From Ottelia alismoides (Eukaryota > Streptophyta > Magnoliopsida > Alismatales > Hydrocharitaceae): a DNA stretch of 64,000 nt. The stretch's first letter is position 1. Every line of letters starts with the position of its first letter. Below, piece after piece: positions 28,013-35,939 of this stretch. The notes under the pieces are model-generated. The model did no database searches. It was not told the DNA's origin and saw only the letters and a program-made list of their open reading frames with translations. The translations under genes and the position numbers were made by a program. The DNA is taken from positions 3,346,501 through 3,410,500 of the forward strand of contig JAZKJV010011400.1 in the NCBI GenBank assembly GCA_037367405.1, written 5' to 3'.

Positions 28013-28104
28013 GCATAACAAGGCGGTCCACCGGAGCGGGCGAACCTGCCGGTTTGTCAAATGGATAGTCACCTGCGCCCGCCCGGTGACCTTGGTCGTT
28101 ATCG
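28013..28104 (+). repeat. attC15
   Basis: Box GCATAAC at 28013-28019, core GTTATCG at 28098. Arms GGTCCACCGGAGCGGGCG and CGCCCGCCCGGTGACC. Confidence 0.93.
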
Positions 28105-28149
28105 GACTGTGGGTTTTGCTGAAACAGACCGGCGTCCAAAGGAGGAGGC

Positions 28150-29172
28150 ATGAGCAATAGAATTCCTGGACCGATTAGAAGCCAAGACGTCAGTACGATT
28201 GATGACGGGACACTCGCGCGGACGCAGAGTCCCTTACCGGGTCCGATCGGGCGCTTCTCGAATATCGAGCAAATGTCGCTAGCCGATCGGTTTGAGAGAG
28301 TGCTGCACTTGACGGCCCCAAAGCTTCCTGCAGAAATTCGGGAAGAGTTTGCCGCAATACTTACTCCGACAAATATCGCCATCGCTGTTGGGGTGCTCGC
28401 GGCCTGGGCTGCCTCGCACTACTTCGGTGTCGGTTTCGTTGTGGACGTGATACTGGTAGTTGCGGGTGCTTTCCTTGTTGGCTGGCAAGTCTTCTCCGCC
28501 GCACGTGATCTATACGACTGCGTCACGATCACACGGTCATCCAAGACGACTGCCGATTTAGATCGTGCGGCAAACCACTTGGCCAACTCTATTGCAGTCA
28601 TTGGGGTCACTGCATTTATGGCCATACTTGCAAAGGGTGCAAAAACTCAAGTCACCAAGATTGGACAGCTCGTCAAGAACCGTTCGTACTACATGAGGAT
28701 CTTAGGTTGGAATCAGAAACCGGATGGAGTACTTAAGAAACTGGATGACGTAATCGGATTCTTCACGCGAAATGGCGATGAGATTCGCCAGTTCGAGGGT
28801 GGGTTGAAACAGAATGTCATGGACGGGTACATCAAAGGAATTGACTTCTCGGACATTGTGCTTGTAAAGCGATTGAACTCGAGTTCAACCGTCAGGTCAA
28901 TATATGGGAGCAGTGACCAAAGGCTAAAGCTCATTCAATACACGGACCAGCATCAAACAAACTTTTTTACTATTCCTGGTACGAGCGCGGGCAACCTGGC
29001 AATCCCTAAGTTCGATGAGAAAAAGTTCAGAGTCTATGAAATCGTTGGTGATGTCGAAGTGCTGATAACAAAGACCGCTCCCATGGGTCGAAATCTGTCA
29101 GGAGGGGCTTATCAAATCATTATACCCAATCCTGCTACCAATTTGAACCTAATTCGCAAAGGACTCGAGTAA
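28150..29172 (+). CDS. Cassette 16: polymorphic-toxin-like protein with DUF6861-like membrane region
   Basis: 340 residues. After a leader of about 70 residues comes ILTPTNIAIAVGVLAAWAAS, a two-helix hydrophobic region, then SSKTTADLDRAANHLANSIA and another hydrophobic helix. This order is the N-terminal region found in Rhs and type VI effector proteins (DUF6861-like). The last 170 residues, where such proteins carry the effector domain, end LSGGAYQIIIPNPATNLNLI and are not recognised. There is no PAAR or Rhs repeat, so how it would be delivered is unclear. No immunity gene is evident in the same cassette. Confidence 0.6.
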   Translation: MSNRIPGPIRSQDVSTIDDGTLARTQSPLPGPIGRFSNIEQMSLADRFERVLHLTAPKLPAEIREEFAAILTPTNIAIAVGVLAAWAASHYFGVGFVVDVILVVAGAFLVGWQVFSAARDLYDCVTITRSSKTTADLDRAANHLANSIAVIGVTAFMAILAKGAKTQVTKIGQLVKNRSYYMRILGWNQKPDGVLKKLDDVIGFFTRNGDEIRQFEGGLKQNVMDGYIKGIDFSDIVLVKRLNSSSTVRSIYGSSDQRLKLIQYTDQHQTNFFTIPGTSAGNLAIPKFDEKKFRVYEIVGDVEVLITKTAPMGRNLSGGAYQIIIPNPATNLNLIRKGLE

Positions 29173-29177
29173 AGAAC

Positions 29178-29268
29178 CGATAACAATCGGTTCAACCGGA
29201 GCCGCGGGCCGCGCGGCTTCTGAAATTACTGTTGGTTGGCCGCGGCCCGGTTAATCGTGTCGTTATTT
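29178..29268 (+). repeat. attC16
   Basis: Box CGATAAC at 29178-29184, core GTTATTT at 29262. Arms CGGTTCAACCGGAGCCGCGG and CCGCGGCCCGGTTAATCG. Confidence 0.93.
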
Positions 29269-29277
29269 GGCTCAAGA

Positions 29278-29709
29278 ATGATTGCGTCACCGCCAGTCGT
29301 AAATCTGCTCGTGATTCGATCGCCTGACATCGATCGCGCGGTGACGTTTTACCAACGGATGGGCATGCTGTTTCATCGGCACTCGCACGGAAACGGGCCG
29401 GAGCACTACGCTTCCGATATTTGCGGATTCGTCTTCGAAATCTACCCGCAACGGAATGCTGATGACGTCACAACGAACACGCGAATTGGGTTCAGTGTCG
29501 ACGACGTGGATGGCGTGATTGACCAGCTCCGCGAAATCGACGCTACGATCGTAACGGAACCAACCGACACCGGATGGGGACGCCGTGCCGTCGTCAAGGA
29601 TTTCGACGGCCACACGGTTGAACTCGTGACGCCTGCGACTCGCGAATCAAAGATCGCCAATAACCGCAGCAACGCAAGCCAGATCGTCGGCGCAAAAGAC
29701 GCCAAATAA
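29278..29709 (+). CDS. Cassette 17: glyoxalase/bleomycin-resistance-fold (VOC) protein
   Basis: 143 residues from ATG 29278 (upstream codons lie in attC16). One VOC module: VVNLLVIRSPDIDRAVTFYQ, FVFEIYP, TRIGFSVDDVDGVIDQL, and the closing VVKDFDGHTVELV with its metal-ligand Glu. A dimeric metalloenzyme or ligand-binding protein; resistance roles are known for the fold, but no substrate can be named. Confidence 0.88.
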   Translation: MIASPPVVNLLVIRSPDIDRAVTFYQRMGMLFHRHSHGNGPEHYASDICGFVFEIYPQRNADDVTTNTRIGFSVDDVDGVIDQLREIDATIVTEPTDTGWGRRAVVKDFDGHTVELVTPATRESKIANNRSNASQIVGAKDAK

Positions 29710-29793
29710 CAATCGCATGCAACGGAGCCGGCGGTCGGGTCGGTTTTGAATTCAACTCGTATCGCGCCGGCCCGCTGATGCGAAACGTTCGTG
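29704..29793 (+). repeat. attC17
   Basis: Box AAATAAC at 29704-29710, core GTTCGTG at 29787. Nearly identical to attC20 and attC30 (GCATGCAACGGAGCCGGCGG shared). Confidence 0.93.
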
Positions 29794-29810
29794 GACACGG
29801 AAAGTTATGC

Positions 29811-30140
29811 ATGAAACCAAGTTGTACTCCGATCCCAATCTCATCGCTAACTCGTTCACACTTCGAAGCGTGGCCGATATGGTCTGAGTTGTACGACGCG
29901 GATGAACTACCTGCGATCGTATCTTGGGGCGTTTCGGAGGATGACTTCCTTGCTGAGCTAGAACTGCTTGATCTTGGCAATGAACACGCTGCGTATCCCG
30001 TTCTTGATCTTTCTACGTCCCAGATCGTATGCGAATCTATATTCGTGCAAACATCCATTGTTGTGACAACAGAACTCTCGAGGGCTGCGGGCGAATCCGG
30101 CGATTTGGCAATGGTTGCCTCACTTGCGCCCGCCCGCTGA
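29811..30140 (+). CDS. Cassette 18 protein, unknown
   Basis: 109 residues, acidic, soluble, with no motif I know (SELYDADELPAIVSWGVSED). The 3' end runs into attC18, which may have replaced the original terminus. An in-frame ATG at 29778 lies inside attC17 and is unlikely. Confidence 0.55.
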   Translation: MKPSCTPIPISSLTRSHFEAWPIWSELYDADELPAIVSWGVSEDDFLAELELLDLGNEHAAYPVLDLSTSQIVCESIFVQTSIVVTTELSRAAGESGDLAMVASLAPAR

Positions 30141-30155
30141 ACCCAGTCGTTATCG
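30069..30155 (+). repeat. attC18, degenerate left arm
   Basis: Core GTTATCG at 30149, right arm CGCCCGCCCGCTGAAC, left arm GGGCTGCGGGCG; AAC box at 30073-30075. Pairing is weaker than usual. Confidence 0.7.
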
Positions 30156-30381
30156 CTGTAAGAATACTTTACGCATGAAGTAATCTGGCAGCGAGTGGCT
30201 TATCGCCCGCCTTGGAAGGCGTTTCACTTTGTCACGCATTGGACAAAAAAATTCTCTTCCTTTAAAAGTCAGCCGCAGGCGTACTCAGCCATCATGATCT
30301 TCCGTGCGCACGTACGCCTGCGGCTGACTGTTAAACGAAATCCCCTGTTGGCTGATGATTTCTTTCTTTGAGACTTGCAGG
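30156..30381 (+). repeat. Cassette 19: repeat B copy 1, gene-less
   Basis: No gene. The core is a long hairpin: GTCAGCCGCAGGCGTAC (30268-30284) is the exact inverse of 30312-30328. The same 220-bp block recurs at 34635-34851. After it come fragments of repeat A (30381-30412, 30488-30520) and a GACGCGTC-type palindromic element (30436-30488). The cassette closes with a half attC. Confidence 0.75.
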
Positions 30382-30435
30382 CTGAATGACTGACATGCTC
30401 GATCCTTGATCGCAGTATGACGCGATAGAGACTTG

Positions 30436-30480
30436 CGACGCGGCGCGTCGACTATACATTTTCCGACGCAGGCGCGTCGG
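30436..30480 (+). repeat. Double GACGCGTC-type palindrome
   Basis: CGACGC/GCGTCG at 30436-30450 and CCGACGC/GCGTCGG at 30463-30480, each a short hairpin. Elements of this look (CCGACGC...GCGTCGG...CTACA) are scattered in planctomycete genomes. Confidence 0.6.
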
Positions 30481-30540
30481 GCTACACTAATGGACCATGC
30501 AATGACGTACTGGACCGGGCGTTTCCTCAAGTCGAAGTTA

Positions 30541-30574
30541 CTTGGCGGCAACCGGGTGATTTTGGTCTTTCGTC
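30541..30574 (+). repeat. Half attC19 (right arm only)
   Basis: CGGCAACCGGGTGATTTTGG followed by TCTTTCG: the right arm of an attC1-like site with the core GTT changed to TTT. No left arm precedes it. Confidence 0.6.
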
Positions 30575-30605
30575 TACATTAGAATCCAAGAAAGGCAGCC
30601 GGATC

Positions 30606-31121
30606 GTGAGGAGTTGCGTTGCTAGTCCACGTGCTACGACAAGTTTGCGACAATTCTCGCTTAAGACATTGATCCTCTCGGTTGTAGCTTTCGCATTGAT
30701 ACTTGCATTCGTTGTGCTTCCAGCCCAATCGCAACATCGGTCTCGTCAATGGGTGGAGTCACAACGGGGGCGAGTTGGGTTGACACCGAACTACCGCGTT
30801 GAAGGTGGCTGGTACATTGCATCCGGATATTGTCCTTTGCCGAAAGCTATCGTGAACGCAATCGGAATTGACACATTCGTGTCTGTTAAGTCCGTTGTAT
30901 TGGATTGTGAAGAAGTTCATGATTTGTCTGCTCTGAGGGGATTTACTCGAATGGAACACCTTTACATCAACCAATTCGTGCACGACGTAAGCGCCTTTGA
31001 CGGCCTTCGTGGATTGCCTCGATTAAAAACCGTAACGTTGTCGAATTGTTCTGGCTTCTCAGCTGACGAAATTGAACGGATATCGAAGACATTGGAGGGA
31101 GTGAAGATTGTTGAAGAATAA
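30606..31121 (+). CDS. Cassette 20 membrane-anchored LRR-like protein
   Basis: 171 residues from GTG 30606. A membrane anchor at about 20-42 (LILSVVAFALILAFVVLP). The C-terminal part reads like two leucine-rich repeats (DLSALRGFTRMEHLYINQF, FDGLRGLPRLKTVTLSNC). A relative in layout is the cassette 36 protein. Likely a surface protein; partner unknown. Confidence 0.65.
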   Translation: MRSCVASPRATTSLRQFSLKTLILSVVAFALILAFVVLPAQSQHRSRQWVESQRGRVGLTPNYRVEGGWYIASGYCPLPKAIVNAIGIDTFVSVKSVVLDCEEVHDLSALRGFTRMEHLYINQFVHDVSAFDGLRGLPRLKTVTLSNCSGFSADEIERISKTLEGVKIVEE

Positions 31122-31146
31122 CTCCAACAGTCTGCAAAAAAATTTG

Positions 31147-31235
31147 GACGAACAATTGCATGCAACGGAGCCGGCGGTCGGGTCGGTTTTGAATCAACGC
31201 GTCTTCCGTCGGCCCGCTGATGCGTGGCGTTCGTC
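31147..31235 (+). repeat. attC20
   Basis: Box GACGAAC at 31147-31153, core GTTCGTC at 31229; same subfamily as attC17 and attC30. Confidence 0.93.
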
Positions 31236-31330
31236 CTCTCAAATTTTCTGCTTTGGTAGCAGTGTGAGTGTTAGGTTGGTGCCGCTGGCTGATCGGTTTC
31301 TTTCGTTGCGGAAAGTTGGGGAAAACTAAA

Positions 31331-31669
31331 TTGAACGTTGGAGTCATCATTGGGGCAATGGCCCTCCTGGTTGGTATCGCATCGCTGGTGATTGCGTTGG
31401 TTCTCCGAAATTCCAATCGACCCGAACCGAAACAATTGCTGCATTATTTCTTCCTTGCAGGCATACCGATCTTGCTCCTTTGTTCCGCCGCTGGATTTTG
31501 GGAGTGCTATACTTCTAATGACTGGACGAAATGTCTCGTTCCAATTGCCATGGTTTTGTTCGCGGTAAACGGCTTGATCAATCGAAGGCAGTGCATTGAA
31601 CTGATTGAAAACCTCACCGGCCCAAAGCACCCGCCTGACGAGCGCAAAAGCACAAACGGCGAGTTGTAG
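31331..31669 (+). CDS. Cassette 21 membrane protein
   Basis: 112 residues from TTG 31331 (GGGGA 8 bases upstream; start uncertain, frame open from 31268). Three hydrophobic segments (VGVIIGAMALLVGIASLVIA, YFFLAGIPILLLCSAAGFW, VPIAMVLFAVNGLI). Not recognised. Confidence 0.6.
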   Translation: MNVGVIIGAMALLVGIASLVIALVLRNSNRPEPKQLLHYFFLAGIPILLLCSAAGFWECYTSNDWTKCLVPIAMVLFAVNGLINRRQCIELIENLTGPKHPPDERKSTNGEL

Positions 31670-31715
31670 CAATCGTAATCATCAATCGATTACTTGGTCA
31701 AACTATTTTTCGAGC

Positions 31716-31806
31716 AACGAACAAAGCGGTGAACGGGAGCCGCCGATGACGTGGGATTTGAAATCATAGTTTTTCGGCGGCGGCCCCGTTACCGCGGCTG
31801 TTCTGC
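31716..31806 (+). repeat. attC21
   Basis: Box AACGAAC at 31716-31722, core GTTCTGC at 31800. Arms GCGGTGAACGGGAGCCGCCG and CGGCGGCGGCCCCGTTACCGC (inner bases). Confidence 0.92.
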
Positions 31807-31821
31807 AGATACGAAATTAAC

Positions 31822-32355
31822 ATGAAGACGTGTGGACCAGTCCCGACCGCGGAGATGATTTCCAACTTCGAACTGCAAACATTCGATCACATAAGACGTG
31901 TCCAAAAATGCATGTTTGCGATGGCCGCCGTGACACCCTACGACGATGAACTGATTCAGCGCTCGTTCGTTCACGACGCGTCCAAATATTCTGAAACCGA
32001 ACGCATCCCGTACGTTTGGCTTACCGAATGCCAGCGCTGCCATCGCGTAGGAAAGCCATTTGAATATCCGCCGGGTATGGAACGGATGGTACGTAGGGCA
32101 GTACGTCATCACGTACGAACCAATCGACACCATCCAGAGTACTTTGCTGATCCGAACGATATGACGGATGTTGACCTGATTGAAATGGTATGCGACTGGA
32201 CAGCAATGGCTCAATCTCTAGATCAAGACGGTGGTAGCGCAAAGGCCTGGGCTGATACCATACTTCAAAAGACGATACATTTACAACCTGAACGTCGGGA
32301 CTACGTGTATCACGCCATTGAATTGCTGGACGAACAGTTCGGCGTTCATACATAA
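31822..32355 (+). CDS. Cassette 22: DUF5662 family protein (HD-like)
   Basis: 177 residues. The pattern HIRRVQKCMFAMA, FVHDASKYSETE, VRHHVRTNRHHPEYF, DVDLIEMVCDWTAMAQS is that of DUF5662. The spaced His/Asp residues recall HD-domain metal sites, so a phosphohydrolase is possible but unproven. It is full-length and fills its cassette. Confidence 0.8.
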   Translation: MKTCGPVPTAEMISNFELQTFDHIRRVQKCMFAMAAVTPYDDELIQRSFVHDASKYSETERIPYVWLTECQRCHRVGKPFEYPPGMERMVRRAVRHHVRTNRHHPEYFADPNDMTDVDLIEMVCDWTAMAQSLDQDGGSAKAWADTILQKTIHLQPERRDYVYHAIELLDEQFGVHT

Positions 32356-32360
32356 TGACA

Positions 32361-32450
32361 GCAGAACCAATGCATTGCACCACGGCCCGCGACGGTCGCT
32401 AGCTTTAAGGTATTTCAAACGCGCGGGCGTGGTGAATACCAGCGTTACCC
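32361..32450 (+). repeat. attC22
   Basis: Box GCAGAAC at 32361-32367, core GTTACCC at 32444. Left arm ATTGCACCACGGCCCGCG, right arm CGCGGGCGTGGTGAAT. Confidence 0.9.
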
Positions 32451-32465
32451 ATTGATGAGCATCGC

Positions 32466-32786
32466 TTGAAATCTGCAACCGATCAGGACTTCGATACTTC
32501 GACTGTTAAGCGATGCGTCGCATTGTCAGTCGGTATGGGTTTTGTTGTGGCTGACATGCTCAACTGCACTTTGCCGATTGGCCTCGACGTTCGTTTGTCA
32601 ATCGCTTTGATTGCCTTCGCAATCTACGTATATGGCTTGGATGTACCTCAAGAGCGAGGCGATTTTGATGCCACTCATGTTTCACAGCATCGGAAACCTG
32701 TTGGCCTTGTGCTGCCAATTGGCATCTGGCTACTTACATCTAAATGGGTAACAATGCGTTGGACGTGGATCCGCCGATGTTTGTGA
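32466..32786 (+). CDS. Cassette 23 membrane protein, 3' end in a half attC
   Basis: 106 residues from TTG 32466 (a stop codon lies just upstream in frame). Hydrophobic segments at about 18-33, 42-58 and 76-90. The last dozen residues (VTMRWTWIRRCL) are read from the left arm of a broken attC, so the real terminus may be lost. Not recognised. Confidence 0.5.
   Translation: MKSATDQDFDTSTVKRCVALSVGMGFVVADMLNCTLPIGLDVRLSIALIAFAIYVYGLDVPQERGDFDATHVSQHRKPVGLVLPIGIWLLTSKWVTMRWTWIRRCL
32746..32780 (+). repeat. Half attC23 (left arm only)
   Basis: Box GGGTAAC and the left arm GCGTTGGACGTGGATCCGCC; no matching right arm or GTT core follows. Confidence 0.65.
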
Positions 32787-32841
32787 CGAACAGCATATTT
32801 AGAATCATTCGCTACCCAACCTCTCAATATTGGAGACAACT

Positions 32842-33282
32842 ATGCGTAGGAGCAAAACACTCGCTGCGTCGTTGCTGACGCTTGCGTTGCTATCAGTTGC
32901 CCACGCCTCTCTAAACTCAAATGATATGGAGGCACCGAAATCAATTGACGGGCTGTTAGTACAATTTGATGCTGCCATAGCGTCCGCTAACGTCGAAACG
33001 TTGGAGACTCTATTCCTACCGCCGGACAAATCCGAAAACGGGCGAAACCGTGAAGCCAATCTTGCCGAGGTACGCAAAGACTGGGCCGACGCCAAAGGCG
33101 GTCCGCCGGTGAAATTGACTCCGAAGCGGGCTCTAATTCAAATCGACATGGAGGATCGTGATCCCGATGGCCCTCCTGGTGGTCGCATTAGTAGGATCGA
33201 GCTTGAGGTTGTATCTACCGACGATGGCTGGCGCATCGAAGCAATGAGGAACGTCGCCAAGAAAAAAGACGGTGAACAATGA
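32842..33282 (+). CDS. Cassette 24 secreted protein
   Basis: 146 residues from ATG 32842, with GGAG 8 bases upstream. Clear signal peptide MRRSKTLAASLLTLALLSVA with a likely cut after AHA. The mature part (LLVQFDAAIASANVETLETL, then DGWRIEAMRNV) resembles small NTF2-like/SnoaL-type folds that many planctomycete exported proteins carry; weak evidence. Highly charged, with DPDGPPGGR in the middle. Confidence 0.7.
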   Translation: MRRSKTLAASLLTLALLSVAHASLNSNDMEAPKSIDGLLVQFDAAIASANVETLETLFLPPDKSENGRNREANLAEVRKDWADAKGGPPVKLTPKRALIQIDMEDRDPDGPPGGRISRIELEVVSTDDGWRIEAMRNVAKKKDGEQ

Positions 33283-33363
33283 AATGCACGGGAGGACGGG
33301 TGGTCCGTTTTCTCGTCTGCTTGCATGTCGTTTGCCCGTCCCCCGCGATTTCTGACGTTATCG
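33271..33363 (+). repeat. attC24
   Basis: Box GGTGAAC at 33271-33277, core GTTATCG at 33357. Arms GAAATGCACGGGAGGACGGG and CCCGTCCCCCGCGATTTC. Confidence 0.92.
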
Positions 33364-33388
33364 GAACTCTTGACTCAATGAGGTAAAT

Positions 33389-33772
33389 GTGGCTCGCCAC
33401 TGGACAGAGAAACTCGATCCTGAACGGCACATGGATCTCGCGGGTGGCGCAAGTTTTTTTGGCGGTGCCCAAATCGAGCGTATTACTCATCCGATGGCGG
33501 ATGACCGGCGTATGTACTTTGTCGCGGTCGCTGGCTTTACCTTTCAATTCGTGTCGTTGCAACAGATTCGTGAATGCCTAAGCTGGTTTCGTCAAAGGCT
33601 ACATGCAAGCTCGCGAGTGCCGGATGTGACCCTTGAGCACTACTGGCAAGAATGGCATGAACGACTTCCTAAAGGGCTTACCAAAGAATCTAAGCGCCGG
33701 AAGATTGTTTCGGCACTTGAGTCTGCACTGTCTGACTTCTCTATCGGAAGGGAATCGAAAGCCGGAGGGTAA
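33389..33772 (+). CDS. Cassette 25 protein, unknown
   Basis: 127 residues from GTG 33389. Soluble and basic; ARHWTEKLDPERHMDLAGG, QLRS-like helix FVSLQQIRECLSWFRQRLH, HYWQEWHERLPKGL. The second half is helical. Not recognised. Confidence 0.6.
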   Translation: MARHWTEKLDPERHMDLAGGASFFGGAQIERITHPMADDRRMYFVAVAGFTFQFVSLQQIRECLSWFRQRLHASSRVPDVTLEHYWQEWHERLPKGLTKESKRRKIVSALESALSDFSIGRESKAGG

Positions 33773-33775
33773 TGG

Positions 33776-33818
33776 CGATAACCACGGATGCACCCAGCCG
33801 CGAACGGTGCTTTACCCT
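33776..33818 (+). repeat. Half attC25 fused to repeat B tail
   Basis: Box CGATAAC and left arm GGATGCACCCAGCCGCG of the attC4 subfamily; where the loop should be, the sequence switches to the tail of repeat B (TGTTGGCTGATGATTT). No right arm. Up to 34010 no gene is visible. Confidence 0.65.
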
Positions 33819-34010
33819 GTTGGCTGATGATTTTTCTTTTTTGAGGTCAATGGCTTCGAAGATTACTGCGATCGACCTGGTTGCATAGCGGCTTCGATCA
33901 ACGCGGCCGTTACGTGAAATATGAGGCCTACCATCGTTCGTCACTTGACAATCAACCACGAATTGTGGTAGCAGTCCTTCCATTGTCTCAAACACTGAAA
34001 GGACTACAGG

Positions 34011-34526
34011 ATGCTTGCAATTCAATTAATCTTCTTTGCACTACTGGTTGTCTCAGATTCACCTGAGGGATCTTCGTCGTTTTGCGACGGCCCTATAAAT
34101 ATCTGTGGTAAGAAACTCACCACTTCGATCGCGAATGCAGATAAAAGTGATACGTCGCTAAAATGCTGGAAATGCAAGGCCGATGGAGCCGCGACTCTTC
34201 GCTTTGGAGATATTGCGGCCAGCGCTGACGGAATGACCGTTAGCCAACTTGACGGCAATCGCTTCAGTTTCATGCTTGTAGGGAATTCGGTATTACGAAT
34301 TCGCGGACTCTCTGCGACCGCGACGAAGATTTCTTGGGCCATGGATGACCGACCAATGATGTTGGAAGGTGATGCCCGAATTACCGTTGTCATTGACGGC
34401 AAACCGTCAACTTTTGCCGCTGATACAATTACGTTTGACGCCATCAATAACACACTCAAGCTATCGGATGGAACCACCCAAAGCTTGCCTTCTTCAAGAA
34501 CAAACGCCCTAGTAGTCCCTCGTTAG
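34011..34526 (+). CDS. Cassette 26 exported protein, OstA/adhesin-like beta repeats
   Basis: 171 residues with a short N-terminal hydrophobic segment (LAIQLIFFALLVVS). Four Cys in the first 55 residues (FCDGPINICG; KCWKCK) and then beta-rich sequence (LRIRGLSATATKISWAMDDR; TITFDAINNTLKLSDGTTQS) that recalls periplasmic beta-jellyroll or filament-type repeats. Not recognised. Confidence 0.6.
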   Translation: MLAIQLIFFALLVVSDSPEGSSSFCDGPINICGKKLTTSIANADKSDTSLKCWKCKADGAATLRFGDIAASADGMTVSQLDGNRFSFMLVGNSVLRIRGLSATATKISWAMDDRPMMLEGDARITVVIDGKPSTFAADTITFDAINNTLKLSDGTTQSLPSSRTNALVVPR

Positions 34527-34547
34527 GCGTTAGGTCCGCACGCGAGT

Positions 34548-34634
34548 GACGAACAAAGGGTTGCAACAGAGCGGGCGACCAGGGCGACTTCGAAATGGAA
34601 GCTCAATCACGCCCGCTGAACCCAAGCGTTCCCG
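34548..34634 (+). repeat. attC26
   Basis: Box GACGAAC at 34548-34554, core GTTCCCG at 34628. GGGTTGCAACAGAGCGGGCG pairs with CGCCCGCTGAACCC. Confidence 0.92.
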
Positions 34635-34851
34635 CTGTCAGGATACTTTACGTATGAAGTAAACTGGCAGCGAGTGGCTCTCCGCCCGCCTTGGAAGGCG
34701 TTTCACTTTGTCACGCATTGGACAAAGAAATCTCTTCGTTTAACAGGCAGCCGCAGGCGTACTCAGCCATCATGATCTTCCGTGCGCACGTACACCTGCG
34801 GCTGACTGTTAAACGAAATCCCCTGTTGGCTGATGATTTCTTTCTTTGAGG
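34635..34851 (+). repeat. Repeat B copy 2, start of cassette 27
   Basis: The 217 bp match 30156-30381, hairpin arms at 34748-34762 and 34790-34804 (one mismatch). As in copy 1, it directly follows the attC core. Confidence 0.8.
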
Positions 34852-34874
34852 TGAATGGCTTCGACAAAACGTGG

Positions 34875-34904
34875 TTGCCCACCGGACCCCAGACCGGCTA
34901 TACT
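34875..34904 (+). promoter_or_regulatory. Cassette-borne promoter block 3
   Basis: TTGCCC (34875-34880), 18 bases, TATACT (34899-34904), followed by TCAAGCCGT. Here the gene it points to (34961) is in the same cassette. Confidence 0.6.
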
Positions 34905-34960
34905 TCAAGCCGTATTGCACTCGGTCGATGCCGACGTTTGTCGATGGAGCTTCACTTGCC

Positions 34961-35200
34961 ATGACTTTCATGAAATGGTTCTACATCGAGGTTACTGACG
35001 CGCAGGGTGTTGAGTATCACGACGAGTGTCGTGCTCCCAATGAGCGGGACGCAAGAGATGCAATTGAGGGGCTAGGTTACTCGATAAAATTAATTCGACT
35101 GAAACGGCTGAAGACTTGTATTGCGACTGTTCCGCTCGCCGTCTATTGCTTCGTGTACGGAAAGATTTTGACCTACCGCTTGCGAAATCAGATTCCTTAG
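34961..35200 (+). CDS. Cassette 27 small membrane protein
   Basis: 79 residues from ATG 34961 (next ATG 34970). A soluble first part (WFYIEVTDAQGVEYHDECRA) and one C-terminal hydrophobic segment (CIATVPLAVYCFVYGKIL). It lies 56 bases behind promoter block 3. Not recognised. Confidence 0.55.
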   Translation: MTFMKWFYIEVTDAQGVEYHDECRAPNERDARDAIEGLGYSIKLIRLKRLKTCIATVPLAVYCFVYGKILTYRLRNQIP

Positions 35201-35246
35201 CAGTTGATGCATGGAGTCGCCAACGACAAAAGCAATTGAATACCGT

Positions 35247-35299
35247 GACGAACCATCGGATGCACCCCAGTCGTGAACGGTTCTTTGTCAACACGTTCT
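35247..35299 (+). repeat. Half attC27
   Basis: Box GACGAAC and left arm GGATGCACCCCAGTCGTG of the attC4 subfamily; the right arm is missing, though a GTT lies at 35295-35297. Confidence 0.6.
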
Positions 35300-35335
35300 G
35301 CCACCTAATTCTCCTTATCGACAAAGAGCTAGCGA

Positions 35336-35878
35336 ATGCAGATATCATTAACAGGCTCGAAGCCTTTGAACCGCATTCTGCTCGCACTGGTTCTTTTTCC
35401 AATTCCCCTTGCAATCATGCTATGGGGAGGCCGCGCACTGATCTTTAGCGCTTACTTGATTTATTTGGGATCCGCATCAGCGCAATGGCCGAAAATCCCA
35501 GCGCGAATCACTGCGTCAAGCGTAGTCGACGGGTATGGTAAACACGGTAAAAACTACAAAGCACATGTAGAATACGCATTTACGGTTGATGGTACTGACT
35601 TTCGCGGTGAAACGGTCCAATTTGGACAGCCACCACGCATCCGATCGCAAGCTGAAAAGATTGCAGCGAAGTATCCAATTGGTGCCATTATTGATGTATT
35701 TTACTGCCCGGAGAATCCAAATCTATCGGTGCTCGAATCGGGTGTTGGCGACACAATGCTCGCATTTTCGGTGATCGGAGGTATCTTTTTCTTTGGCGGA
35801 ACCTATGGGCTTCGACTTTGCTACAAGGAATGGCAGAGGCAAGCCGTGAACCGGAGCGACGAAATCCGGCGATTTTGA
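35336..35878 (+). CDS. Cassette 28: DUF3592 membrane protein
   Basis: 180 residues. N-terminal membrane segment(s) at about 15-48, the extracytoplasmic DUF3592 part (WPKIPARITASSVVDG, YAFTVDGTDFRGETVQFG, YPIGAIIDVFYCPENPNLSV) and a closing membrane helix at about 143-162. The family is widespread and of unknown role. Full-length. Confidence 0.85.
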   Translation: MQISLTGSKPLNRILLALVLFPIPLAIMLWGGRALIFSAYLIYLGSASAQWPKIPARITASSVVDGYGKHGKNYKAHVEYAFTVDGTDFRGETVQFGQPPRIRSQAEKIAAKYPIGAIIDVFYCPENPNLSVLESGVGDTMLAFSVIGGIFFFGGTYGLRLCYKEWQRQAVNRSDEIRRF

Positions 35879-35921
35879 GTGGACAATCTTTCGTCGCCGC
35901 CCGGTTACGGCAGGCCTTCGC
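35836..35921 (+). repeat. attC28, cores mutated
   Basis: Arms GCCGTGAACCGGAGCGACGA and TCGTCGCCGCCCGGTTACGG pair well, but the AAC box reads GGCAA and the GTT core reads CTT. A site that has lost its recombination cores while keeping its fold. Confidence 0.7.
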
Positions 35922-35939
35922 ATTCATAAGTGTTCTTCA

